From a virus: a stretch of 64,000 bases of DNA. The notes beneath the pieces were generated by a model. The model made no database searches. It was not told the origin of the DNA and saw only the letters and a list, made by a program, of their open reading frames with translations. The stretch spans positions 36,139 through 100,138 of the IMG/VR virus record IMGVR_UViG_3300035659_000004. One strand, 5' to 3'. A program made the translations under genes and the position numbers. Below are positions 26,550 through 35,146 of the stretch, piece by piece. Position 1 is the first letter of the stretch, and each line of letters starts with the position of its first letter.

Positions 26550-27017
26550 ATGCCAGTTGTTCTTCCTTCGACCGGTGACCCATTAACCACGGATGACGTT
26601 CGTTGGTTCTTGCGTGATACCCCTGAGCACAACATCATCCTCCCGGATAATGTTGAGTTCAGCACGGAAGATATTAACCGCGCGATCCGTTTCACCGTGG
26701 CCAAGTACAACGTGCTGCCTCCTCTGACCACGTACACGTACGACATGATCAATGAGTACGTTCTCCTGTGTGGGGTCTGTGCCATCCTTCTTCGGTCCGA
26801 GGGTCTTCGACAGAATCGAAATGAAGTGCGAGCACAGGACGGAAATATCGCTCCCGTAAATCTGGATGAAAAGCAGGCTCAGTACGCGGCCTGGGCGGAC
26901 CGTCTACAGCAGGAGTTCGATCTCCATTGTCGCCTCTCGAAGACAGAGGCCAACATGGAAGCGTGCTATGATGGCCAGGCTTCCGGGTACCGCTACCTCG
27001 GGCGCTGGACAACCTGA
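26550..27017 (+). CDS. Neck or connector candidate
   Basis: This 155-residue protein starts after an AAGAGGTGAGCG ribosome site. It is helical, with a central DMINEYVLLCGVCAILL segment and a long charged helix towards the end. Size and position (between capsid and sheath) fit a head-tail connector, but no family motif is recognised. Confidence 0.45.
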   Translation: MPVVLPSTGDPLTTDDVRWFLRDTPEHNIILPDNVEFSTEDINRAIRFTVAKYNVLPPLTTYTYDMINEYVLLCGVCAILLRSEGLRQNRNEVRAQDGNIAPVNLDEKQAQYAAWADRLQQEFDLHCRLSKTEANMEACYDGQASGYRYLGRWTT

Positions 27018-27020
27018 CCC

Positions 27021-27899
27021 ATGCCACTCTACCCTTCTTCTGTCATCCATTCCGTCAGTAATCCGCCTCTTCGAACCGATGCGTACATCGAAATTACGCG
27101 GATGTTTCCGATATTTCCTAGACGAGTTTTCGTCCAGTGGGTTCTTCGAAATCCGGTTATAGGAGAGGCATACCAGTTCACGGTGGAGAGATCCGGTAGT
27201 GCCGCGGGTCCTTGGGAGATGCTGACCACCAACCCGACGAATGAGTTCTATTATGCGGACACGAATTTTCCAGCGAACCCCCTCGAGGGCGAGCCTGACC
27301 TCATGTCCATATCCCGCGTCGTCTATTACCGGGTGACGGCTATACCCCATGGGGCCAATGACACCCTCACGATTATAAAAAAAGTAGAGCCTTGGCTCGA
27401 CCGCCGACGTGAGGGCATCCATCGGAAGCTCGTGCGAGACGCGATGATATCCCTGCAGCGTGTTGTCGGGACGGAGATGGCCGCGCTGAAGAAGAAGCGG
27501 TGGGGTCACCGCTGTTCTCTCTGCCTGAGCAAGTCGGGGATGTCGGTCGACCCCTATTGTCCCGAATGCTATGGCACGGGCATTACAGACGGATTCTGGG
27601 CTCCTGTTTACGGGTGGGCTCAACTTTTCACGGCGCCTATTTCCGTCCAGTCCGCTCTTCAGGGCGAGACGGAGATGCGTCAGACCCGGGTGCTGATGGC
27701 GAACGTCCCGCAGATGAATGAAGAAGACTTTCTCGTTTTTCTACGGAGCAACCGACGTTTTCGGGTCTTGGAAGTGACCCCCACGCAGATACACAACGTT
27801 GATGTTCATCAGGAGCTTATTGTTTCTGAGCTGAGTCCGGATAGCACAGAGTACAATATAGGCGTGGACCCGTGGCGCGAATCATGCTGGTGGGTGTAA
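27021..27899 (+). CDS. Neck or tail protein with zinc-binding motif
   Basis: This 292-residue protein has an N-terminal part that resembles a fibronectin-type domain (FVQWVLRNP, YQFTVERSGSAAGPWEML, YYRVTAIP). In the middle are CSLCLSKSG and CPECYGTG, a four-cysteine zinc site. The C-terminal half is beta-rich. It lies three bases after the preceding gene. A structural role at the head-tail junction is likely from position. Confidence 0.5.
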   Translation: MPLYPSSVIHSVSNPPLRTDAYIEITRMFPIFPRRVFVQWVLRNPVIGEAYQFTVERSGSAAGPWEMLTTNPTNEFYYADTNFPANPLEGEPDLMSISRVVYYRVTAIPHGANDTLTIIKKVEPWLDRRREGIHRKLVRDAMISLQRVVGTEMAALKKKRWGHRCSLCLSKSGMSVDPYCPECYGTGITDGFWAPVYGWAQLFTAPISVQSALQGETEMRQTRVLMANVPQMNEEDFLVFLRSNRRFRVLEVTPTQIHNVDVHQELIVSELSPDSTEYNIGVDPWRESCWWV

Positions 27900-27902
27900 C
27901 CG

Positions 27903-28700
27903 ATGGCCATCTTTCAAGTAGCGCAGACCTATAACGGAAAGGCTCTTCCCCTAGAAATAGGAGAGCACAAAAATATAACGGTGGGCTCACCGTTAGCCGT
28001 TATCGGTCTTTTCGTTTTGGCGCTACAGCATCGGTTCAGCCCCTCGTCTATTGGGACGGATAATTTGGTTGGTGATTCTCCTGACCTTCGTGTACCTGTC
28101 GAATGGGAAGATCCCACGGTCCCAGAGCCTCTTCCTTGGATTTGGTCGGGAGATTTGAAGCCCGCGGATGAATGCAATCCTTCGAATGCAGGGGCTTCTC
28201 GTCCGATCTATATTGGTCCGTCGTTCGACCGGAATAAAAACATCCGTAATTACCAGCCCGCCATCTATGTCGACCGTGGGAATGTCACCGTACAAAAAGT
28301 GTCGAATAACAATTTTGTAGGTCAGCACTGCGCCAGCGGTCTGGAAGCTTTCGGCGCCATCGCTCGAATCCCTATCCAAATTGATTGCACGGCGTTGAGC
28401 TACGGAGATTCGAACATCATCGCGGACACGGTGTGGTTCTACATTTTGGCGAGTCGTAATATTCTCAGCCGCTCGTTTGGATTTCATCAAATCGTAGAAC
28501 CTGTACTCGGGGCAACCGTTCCAGAAGAGACGGATAAGCAGATTTTTCACACGCAAATCTATTGCGATGTGGAGGTATTTATCCGTTGGAGTTCACGCCC
28601 GATTGCTCCGCTTATTAACGACATCGTATTGCGCGTTGGCAAGGCTGGAAGTGTAGATGACGTACTCGTAGACATCGTGCTTCGGGAAAGTCGAAGCTGA
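27903..28700 (+). CDS. Virion protein of unknown function before the tail sheath
   Basis: This 265-residue beta-rich protein starts three bases after the previous gene. It has no membrane segment and no catalytic motif that I recognise. Its place directly before the sheath gene suggests a neck or tail-completion role. Confidence 0.45.
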   Translation: MAIFQVAQTYNGKALPLEIGEHKNITVGSPLAVIGLFVLALQHRFSPSSIGTDNLVGDSPDLRVPVEWEDPTVPEPLPWIWSGDLKPADECNPSNAGASRPIYIGPSFDRNKNIRNYQPAIYVDRGNVTVQKVSNNNFVGQHCASGLEAFGAIARIPIQIDCTALSYGDSNIIADTVWFYILASRNILSRSFGFHQIVEPVLGATVPEETDKQIFHTQIYCDVEVFIRWSSRPIAPLINDIVLRVGKAGSVDDVLVDIVLRESRS

Positions 28701-28703
28701 CCA

Positions 28704-28709
28704 TATAAT
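28704..28709 (+). promoter_or_regulatory. TATAAT box before the tail sheath gene
   Basis: CCATATAATTCCG lies in the 38-base gap before the sheath gene. It is followed by an AGAGGAG ribosome site and the ATG 29 bases later. It is the best TATAAT match of the virion-gene class. No -35 hexamer is recognisable. Confidence 0.5.
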
Positions 28710-28738
28710 TCCGTAGCAACCAGAGGAGTGAAAATACG

Positions 28739-31453
28739 ATGCCTCTATCTAGACCGAACACTGTCATTTATCAAGAGTACGCGGACCTTTCCGTTGTTCC
28801 GGCCACCCCATTCCTGAACAGCCTCATTGTGGGTCCCTGCTACCAGCTGTTGGACTACCTCGATGACATGGATGACTGTTATGCCGGATTGTACGGGACG
28901 CTACGGATGGCGTATCCCCGCACGACTCCGACGGCCGCCGTAGTCATCGCGACTCCTCCTGAGCTCGAAACTGGGGCAATCCTCGAAGATGACAGCGTGT
29001 CGATTTTCTTCGATGAGGCACAGGTGGTGATAACAGAGGTAACGGGCTCAGGCAGTCCGACCAACGGCATATTTTACGCAAGTGATAATCTGTTTACGAC
29101 CACGAATAACACAGGCTTTCACATGAATGATAAATATGTGCAAGCTGGAGACACGCTCATCGCGCAAGCCAATGGCGCTGCAGACTGCATCAAAACTGTA
29201 AAAGAGTTGGCTTTTACTTTTTACGATAAGGGGGCCGGAAATCCACTGAGCTTCACAACAGCAGGAGTGGATATTGGAGATATCATCACAGTGTCTGCGG
29301 ATGCTGCGACTCCTTCTCGCGACGGCATTTACACCGTAAAAAAGAAGTACATCGTCAATGGGTCCGTGGTTGCTGATGCCATCGAGATCGAAGATGCGAC
29401 GAGTCTTTCCACGGGATCAGAAGGATTGGCGCATGTCCGTATTACCTCAGCAGGTGGTACTAAGAAATTTGATAGCACGACTGACGGTACTACGGGGAAA
29501 GTAAATTTGGGTGATTGGTGCAACCTACGAGTCACAACCGATTTCGATACGGCGAATGCGGCGAACTGCCGTTGGCGCGTCGAGCGTCAGCTGAGCGACG
29601 TGGAGCTTGCATCGTCAGATTTCTCGGTAAATACGACGACCAAAGCTGTTACATTGATTGCCGGAGTTACCGCGACTGTGAGCACCGTCATCGGCGCGAA
29701 GCCTGTCTCCTACGCGAAGATGTACATGCAGTACAAGGCCTTGCGCCTCGACCTGCAAAACATCGCGGAGGTTTCATCCCCGTCTGAAGCTATCGCGCTT
29801 TTGGGAAAATATGATGCGCGTAACCCGCTCTGCGTGGGCGTGCACGTCGCATTGGCGAATACCACGACTCCCATCAAGTGCTACGGTATCGCGGCGGATA
29901 CCCTGGCAGGATATGGCGATTTCATCGAGCGCACCAGCCATCTATCGGATATCTACGCTGTCACACCACTGACATATGACACCAGCATCATCGGTTCTCT
30001 GAAAGATGCGTGGGAAAACTACGCTGACCCAGACTACGTGCTGCAGCGCGGCATCAAGCAAAAGTTCCGGACGACTCTCGGCGCCGTGGACCTCGTCACG
30101 CAGAGTGACGTTATCGTAGCGAAGGGTGGTGCGTCGACGCTGGTGAAAGCTGGCACGACCCCGACGGGGAATAAGACGCTCACGCTTTCGGGTCTCGTAG
30201 GTCAAACTGCCGATTTTAGCGCAGCCAGTGTCCTTCCGGGTGACATTGTGCATGCTACCATCGGCGGTGTCGTCTTGGGACCTTTCACAGTTGCACATGT
30301 TAATACTGCTTTGATTCTGGAAACAGAAGAAGCTCTCGCAGGTCTGGGTGCTGCTAGTAATGCACTCGACACTTTGGACATCACAGACCCGACTGGAGTT
30401 ATTCATCGGTTCACAGCTCTCACGTACTCCGTTGGTGTAAAAGAATTCGTCCTCGGAGCAAGTGTTCTTGACGCCCTTTATCTGACGCTGAGTTCTTCAA
30501 ACTCGACGTTCATCACCAGTGGCGTCGTTCCGGGTGACCTCCTTCAGATGCCGAGCGATCCCGAGACAACGACCTGGACGACCTACGACACGTGGGAAGT
30601 AGCCTCGGTGGACAGCGAGACACGCATCACGATTGCCAACAACGGCAACAATTCGTCCGACCTCGAAAACGAGTTCCCACACTTGGTCAAGCGCACAGCC
30701 GCAACAGACCGCTCCGTAACACAGGGCACGCTTTACTTCCGCGTCAAGCGTGACATGACCAAGACCGAGCAGGTCAACTACATGCTCGCGGTCGCGCACA
30801 GCTTGGATAGCAAGCGCGCGCTGCTCTACTACCCAAACAGCGTGGACGTGACCGACCTCGTGGACGGCAGCAAGACGCGTACTGGTACCGCCGCCGAGCT
30901 CGCCGATCCCCAGCCGGGTTACTACCTGGCCTGCATGGTCGCGGGACAGACCGCGAGCCAGCCGTCGCAGCAGGGCTTCACGAACATGGGTGGAAACGGT
31001 ATCTCCCGTGTTTATAACTCGAACGACTACTTCAGCGAAGAGCAGCTGACCAGTTTGTCGAACGGCGGCGTGTACGTCTTCGTGCAGGATGCTCCGACTG
31101 CGCTACCTTATACAATTCATGCGGTGACGACGGACGTTCTTTCGCTCGAGACTGGTGAGTACATGCACGTGAAGAATTTGGATTACCTTTCGATGTCCTT
31201 CCTCGAGACCTTGCGCCCCTTCAACGGGAAGTGGAACATCACGCCCGACGCTCTCCAATTCATCACGCAGGCTTTGTACGCGGTTATCACCACGCACAAG
31301 ACAGCCTACAGAGCTCGGATTGGTGCGCCACTTATCAACGCTACGGTACGCACGGTTTACCAGAACACCGATGTTGAAGACCGGATTGAAGCGTATATTG
31401 ACGTTAACCTGCCCACGGTGCTCAACACCATCGGCCTGCACTTGGTGTCATAA
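28739..31453 (+). CDS. Contractile tail sheath protein
   Basis: This 904-residue protein is recognised by its C-terminal third: LLYYPNSVDVTD, YLACMVAGQTASQPSQQGFT, YNSNDYFSEEQLTSLSNGGV, and the final part with IEAYIDVNLPTVL. This is the conserved core of contractile sheath subunits, including the strand that joins neighbouring subunits. The long N-terminal and middle regions would be variable outer domains. Sheath contraction drives the tail tube through the host envelope, so the phage is probably a myovirus. Confidence 0.8.
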   Translation: MPLSRPNTVIYQEYADLSVVPATPFLNSLIVGPCYQLLDYLDDMDDCYAGLYGTLRMAYPRTTPTAAVVIATPPELETGAILEDDSVSIFFDEAQVVITEVTGSGSPTNGIFYASDNLFTTTNNTGFHMNDKYVQAGDTLIAQANGAADCIKTVKELAFTFYDKGAGNPLSFTTAGVDIGDIITVSADAATPSRDGIYTVKKKYIVNGSVVADAIEIEDATSLSTGSEGLAHVRITSAGGTKKFDSTTDGTTGKVNLGDWCNLRVTTDFDTANAANCRWRVERQLSDVELASSDFSVNTTTKAVTLIAGVTATVSTVIGAKPVSYAKMYMQYKALRLDLQNIAEVSSPSEAIALLGKYDARNPLCVGVHVALANTTTPIKCYGIAADTLAGYGDFIERTSHLSDIYAVTPLTYDTSIIGSLKDAWENYADPDYVLQRGIKQKFRTTLGAVDLVTQSDVIVAKGGASTLVKAGTTPTGNKTLTLSGLVGQTADFSAASVLPGDIVHATIGGVVLGPFTVAHVNTALILETEEALAGLGAASNALDTLDITDPTGVIHRFTALTYSVGVKEFVLGASVLDALYLTLSSSNSTFITSGVVPGDLLQMPSDPETTTWTTYDTWEVASVDSETRITIANNGNNSSDLENEFPHLVKRTAATDRSVTQGTLYFRVKRDMTKTEQVNYMLAVAHSLDSKRALLYYPNSVDVTDLVDGSKTRTGTAAELADPQPGYYLACMVAGQTASQPSQQGFTNMGGNGISRVYNSNDYFSEEQLTSLSNGGVYVFVQDAPTALPYTIHAVTTDVLSLETGEYMHVKNLDYLSMSFLETLRPFNGKWNITPDALQFITQALYAVITTHKTAYRARIGAPLINATVRTVYQNTDVEDRIEAYIDVNLPTVLNTIGLHLVS

Positions 31454-31887
31454 TGAAAAGCGTTTTTTACCAAGCAGGTTACGACGAAGCCCTCGTGAAG
31501 ATGGGCGGCTGGGGTTCGGCGATACAAAAAGGTGTCTCGGCTGCTGGCAAATGGATAGGAAATCTTGGAGCCAAGATGGGTCCTGTAGCGCCTGCGGGAG
31601 TAGGTAAGGCTGCTCCAACGGGATGGCTTGCGGGGAAAGCCCAAGGTGCGGCCCAAGGTTTGGGTCAATCCATCAGCAACCTCGCCGCGGCCCCGGGTCA
31701 AACCCTTTGGCAGGGCGCTGGAAACTTCGGAAAGAACATGCTCGGGATGGGAAATGCCGCGACTACAAGCGGTGTCTTAGGCCGCGGCGCCATGGGCGTT
31801 GGCCTGGTGGGTGGCGCTACGGGTGGATTTGGACAAAGATCGCAACCAGGGCCGGGGAAACTACCGGGTCCGGGACAGATGCAATAG
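31453..31887 (+). CDS. Small Gly-rich protein with N-terminal tag
   Basis: The ATG overlaps the sheath stop (TAATG). The 144-residue product starts SVFYQAGYDEALVKMGG, matching the tag also found in the primase fusion (FYVAGYRAALAKLG). The rest is Gly, Ala and Pro-rich with hydrophobic glycine segments (GVGLVGGATGGFG). Its place between sheath and the next tail gene fits a virion component. Confidence 0.6.
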   Translation: MKSVFYQAGYDEALVKMGGWGSAIQKGVSAAGKWIGNLGAKMGPVAPAGVGKAAPTGWLAGKAQGAAQGLGQSISNLAAAPGQTLWQGAGNFGKNMLGMGNAATTSGVLGRGAMGVGLVGGATGGFGQRSQPGPGKLPGPGQMQ

Positions 31888-31896
31888 GAGGCTCGG

Positions 31897-32655
31897 ATGC
31901 CGCTTGGAATCACTCACGGTCTAGGTAGCTGGAGAATCCAGCAGAATAACGTCGAGCGTCATACCGATAATGCTGCCTACACCGCAGCTAACCCGGAGGA
32001 TACGCTCATCCTCGCCGGCCCTCCGCGGTTCATGGACGTCATGCAAGCCGAGGACAGTGGCGTTGGTAGCCTCCTAGCCATCGGCATGACCCAGACCTTT
32101 CAGTTCACGAGCCAGGTGCCACTGCAGCCCATGCAGGCCATCGGTTCGTCACGCCTCTTCTTCACCCGAGGAAAGAGCCAGACGTCCTGGAGGCTCGGTC
32201 GTCTGCTGACGAACGGTAGGAACCTCCTGCGCGTGCTCTATCACAACGCGGTGGCCGCGGGGTTGGATGTTGGAGAGCTCGACGAGCCCCCAGTTCCAGC
32301 CGGGCAGGGAACGCAGAACACCATGTTCTACGCCAACCTCGACTCCGAGCTCTTTTACGTGCCCTTCGGTATCGCGGTTCTCTTCCGTGACCGCGCGAAG
32401 GACCTACTCGGCGCCTTCTACTTCGAGCTGTGCATGGTCAACATGTATACCCTCGGCTTCACCATCGGTCAGAACATGGTGATGGAAGACATCAGCGGAT
32501 TGTGCGACCGCGTCGTTCCATTCTCCCCCAGCACGTTGTTGGCAACTCCCGGACTTGACCGCAAGGCCTTGGACGAAGTCATCGGCTTCACCTCTGCCGG
32601 CGACCCGAGCGTCCCGACCGACTGGATTACCGGAATGGACGACCTGCCTGTCTGA
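31897..32655 (+). CDS. Tail protein, possibly tail tube
   Basis: This 252-residue protein follows the sheath region, where tube genes usually lie. It is soluble, beta and helix mixed, without membrane segments. I do not see a decisive tube motif, so tube is a guess from gene order. A virion structural role is likely. Confidence 0.45.
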   Translation: MPLGITHGLGSWRIQQNNVERHTDNAAYTAANPEDTLILAGPPRFMDVMQAEDSGVGSLLAIGMTQTFQFTSQVPLQPMQAIGSSRLFFTRGKSQTSWRLGRLLTNGRNLLRVLYHNAVAAGLDVGELDEPPVPAGQGTQNTMFYANLDSELFYVPFGIAVLFRDRAKDLLGAFYFELCMVNMYTLGFTIGQNMVMEDISGLCDRVVPFSPSTLLATPGLDRKALDEVIGFTSAGDPSVPTDWITGMDDLPV

Positions 32656-32677
32656 TTCTTTTCTTTTGGTCCCGTGC

Positions 32678-32683
32678 TAGTAT
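32678..32683 (+). promoter_or_regulatory. TAGTAT box five bases before an ATG
   Basis: TAGTAT, TTGGC, ATG at 32678-32691 fits the leaderless pattern. The upstream stretch is T-rich (TTCTTTTCTTTTGG). No ribosome site precedes the start. Confidence 0.4.
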
Positions 32684-32688
32684 TTGGC

Positions 32689-34227
32689 ATGAGCACCCCA
32701 GAAGATATCTCCAAAACAATACGCTTCGGAAAAACCCCACTATCCAGTGCACCGTTTTCATCTGGCGGAAAAGTCTTAGGGACCATCGAGTCCTATAACG
32801 ACAACACGAAAACGTACACGGTCATCACGCAGGGGAATAAGCGAAACCCAAATGCCCTTGGAGGACGTCTTCAGGGTATCCCAAGAAAGCTCACGCATTC
32901 AGGGGACCAGGTCGTCTTGAGTCCGGAGACAACGGTCATCGTCGACTTCGAGCTCGGCATCCCCTACATCGACGGCGTCCTGCCCCAAGCCGCGACTTCT
33001 TCAGCTGCATATTCTGTTGCTCCTAATATGGGGGCAACCCCCGGGAGCGGGGCGGCCAACGTCCGGGACTCCGGGGGAACGTACCGAACGGCAAACGCCC
33101 CGACGGGAATGCTCCCCGGAGACCAGGTCCTCGCGGGCGAAGACGGGAACTATGTCGCGGCGCTGCGGGGAAAGATTTCAAAGCTGCATGGAAGCGAGCG
33201 GGCACAGGTCATCGTCTCGGGATTGCATGATCTCGTGCGTGTCATCAGCGAAAACTACGAGAACTTTTCATCGTTCGGAAACCTCGAGATAAAAAACAAG
33301 GACGGGAGGAGCTCCCTTTCTTTTCGCGGGGGCTCTGACCAGGCATCGCAAACGGGTGGAGAGCTCGAGGCCTGGACCTTCCGTTTGGATATAGGAGATA
33401 CGGGAAATCTTTTCGACCTGCGTGTGACCTCCCCGGATAACAGCAAAACATTTGCACGTATTAAAATGTCGCCAGATGGCTTCCTGGAAATCTTCGGGGA
33501 GCTCGCGCGAGCGGATAGCACCGCGGGCGACAGATATACGACGACAGGGACTAACCATTACGTGCGCACGTCTGGAAATCATAAAGAAGATATTCGAGGG
33601 ACGTCTTCAAAAAATATTCAAAGCGGCTCGACGGAAAACGTTGCAGCCAACCGCGTAGTCAATGTGGGAATGGATGATATCGTTTCCGCTAATCGTAATG
33701 AAATCAAGAGCATAGGAGCGCAACAAATCACAACCGTGATGGGAGGTCTACCCCTCAATGCAAAGCCTACGGATAAAGCTAAAGAAGTTAAAATCGTCAA
33801 TGGAAGCTATGTTATCGAGATTGGAAGCCCTAAAGACGGAGGCGTTCCGTCCGCTATGTCAGGCTATAAGGTTTTTGTGCACAATGGTGCAATTATCATT
33901 GGAGAAAATCCCCTATTACCCGCTACGCAGTGTAGCGTAAATCTCAACACGCTTAAACCCGGTTCTATTGGATTGGGTTGTATCGTCCCAGGCCCCTGGA
34001 CAGAAGCCGCGATGAACCCGCCCACGGGGTCGGCCATGGTCTATGAAAAATGGCTCATCCTTTTCAACGTGCTCATTCAAGCTCTGGATAATCACCAACA
34101 TGTTGCAACGTATGGGGGAGGTCCTACACTCTCTACGATCCCTGGAACTCCCGGAGTCTATTTTCAAGGGATCACTAGCAGCCTCACGGCAGCGGTGAAA
34201 AGTCTGAAGGTAAAGATCGGCGCCTAA
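32689..34227 (+). CDS. Baseplate spike or hub candidate (OB fold plus beta-helix-like part)
   Basis: The ATG at 32689 (rather than GTG 32674) gives 512 residues. The N-terminal part (GTIESYNDNTKTYTV, GDQVVLSPETTVIVDFELG) looks like the OB-fold of spike proteins such as gpV or gp5. The later region with short polar repeats (GTSSKNIQSGSTENVAANRV) looks like a beta-helix shaft. Spikes pierce the host envelope. Evidence is pattern-level only. Confidence 0.5.
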   Translation: MSTPEDISKTIRFGKTPLSSAPFSSGGKVLGTIESYNDNTKTYTVITQGNKRNPNALGGRLQGIPRKLTHSGDQVVLSPETTVIVDFELGIPYIDGVLPQAATSSAAYSVAPNMGATPGSGAANVRDSGGTYRTANAPTGMLPGDQVLAGEDGNYVAALRGKISKLHGSERAQVIVSGLHDLVRVISENYENFSSFGNLEIKNKDGRSSLSFRGGSDQASQTGGELEAWTFRLDIGDTGNLFDLRVTSPDNSKTFARIKMSPDGFLEIFGELARADSTAGDRYTTTGTNHYVRTSGNHKEDIRGTSSKNIQSGSTENVAANRVVNVGMDDIVSANRNEIKSIGAQQITTVMGGLPLNAKPTDKAKEVKIVNGSYVIEIGSPKDGGVPSAMSGYKVFVHNGAIIIGENPLLPATQCSVNLNTLKPGSIGLGCIVPGPWTEAAMNPPTGSAMVYEKWLILFNVLIQALDNHQHVATYGGGPTLSTIPGTPGVYFQGITSSLTAAVKSLKVKIGA

Positions 34228-34229
34228 CC

Positions 34230-34235
34230 TATAAT
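34230..34235 (+). promoter_or_regulatory. TATAAT box before a tail gene
   Basis: ACCTATAATTCTCG starts two bases after the preceding stop and lies 40 bases before the next ATG, with an ATGGAGGA ribosome site in between. It closely matches the box before the sheath gene. Confidence 0.45.
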
Positions 34236-34275
34236 TCTCGAAAAGTGGGCAAACACAGCCCTATGGAGGATTCAG

Positions 34276-35115
34276 ATGCCAACAGTAAGATTGAACGCAT
34301 TAGTCGGGGCTGTACACATTCAAGACCCCTATCCGGCAACTGGCGGTCTTTCCGTCACCGCTCCGGCTCTTTCATACGCAACCTTCTCCTGTAACTGGGA
34401 TGTCTTTCAGCGTATCGCTCCACAGATTGCGACGCTAGAAGCAGCCGGTCTTGCTACGTATGTAATCAGCGGTGGGACAGACAATCTCTGGGCCATTGAA
34501 GGCGACCTCCCGGGTATGCCCCGCATCGACCGCGTATCGAAGCACGCCTTAACCCTGACTGGTGAGACAGGCCTGGTCATCGAGGGATATAAGTTCACGG
34601 GTGGACAGAGCTTCGCCAGCACGCGCCTGGATTACGCAGCAGCAAATACGGACTTGGTCATCTCCGCGCGAGTCCCAGGTTACACGGGAAATGCGCTTTA
34701 TGTGGAAATCATTGATAGTGGCACTAGCGGTCTTGCGGTATCCTTAACCCATGGAAATACTTGCACTGTTAACCTGGGTGCTGCTACTCCTACAGCAACG
34801 CAAATTGCGGCCGCTATCAATGCAGAAATTACCCTCTACCTGCTCTTTAAAGCCTTGGTAGATGGAACAGGCGGTGGAAAACCTACCATCAAAACGGCGC
34901 AAGCCCTCACAGGTGGTGAAGGTCCAGGGATGGTTGTGACGTGCGCGGGTCTGGCATGCGACATTCGCACCATCACAACTTCGTCTGATCCCTTGCACGC
35001 CATGACCGTGGACGTCCCGAACATGACCTCCGTCTCGGGCGCTGGAGAAGCTGTAAACTTTGAACTTCGTTCGGGTGGAAAAATTGCAACCATATCGTTG
35101 CAGATAGCTCCGTGA
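34276..35115 (+). CDS. Probable tail protein of unknown function
   Basis: This 279-residue protein is rich in Thr, Ala and Gly and largely beta in character. It contains VPGYTGNALYVEIIDSGTSG and later ALTGGEGPG, patterns seen in sheath-like and fibre-like domains. It lies between the spike candidate and the ATP-grasp gene. Confidence 0.45.
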   Translation: MPTVRLNALVGAVHIQDPYPATGGLSVTAPALSYATFSCNWDVFQRIAPQIATLEAAGLATYVISGGTDNLWAIEGDLPGMPRIDRVSKHALTLTGETGLVIEGYKFTGGQSFASTRLDYAAANTDLVISARVPGYTGNALYVEIIDSGTSGLAVSLTHGNTCTVNLGAATPTATQIAAAINAEITLYLLFKALVDGTGGGKPTIKTAQALTGGEGPGMVVTCAGLACDIRTITTSSDPLHAMTVDVPNMTSVSGAGEAVNFELRSGGKIATISLQIAP

Positions 35116-35134
35116 TTCTTTGCCCTGATTCGCA

Positions 35135-35140
35135 TAGAAT
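35135..35140 (+). promoter_or_regulatory. TAGAAT box six bases before an ATG
   Basis: TAGAAT, TAGGGC, ATG at 35135-35149 fits the leaderless pattern. The preceding stretch contains TTCTTTGCCC. There is no ribosome site at a useful distance. Confidence 0.45.
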
Positions 35141-35146
35141 TAGGGC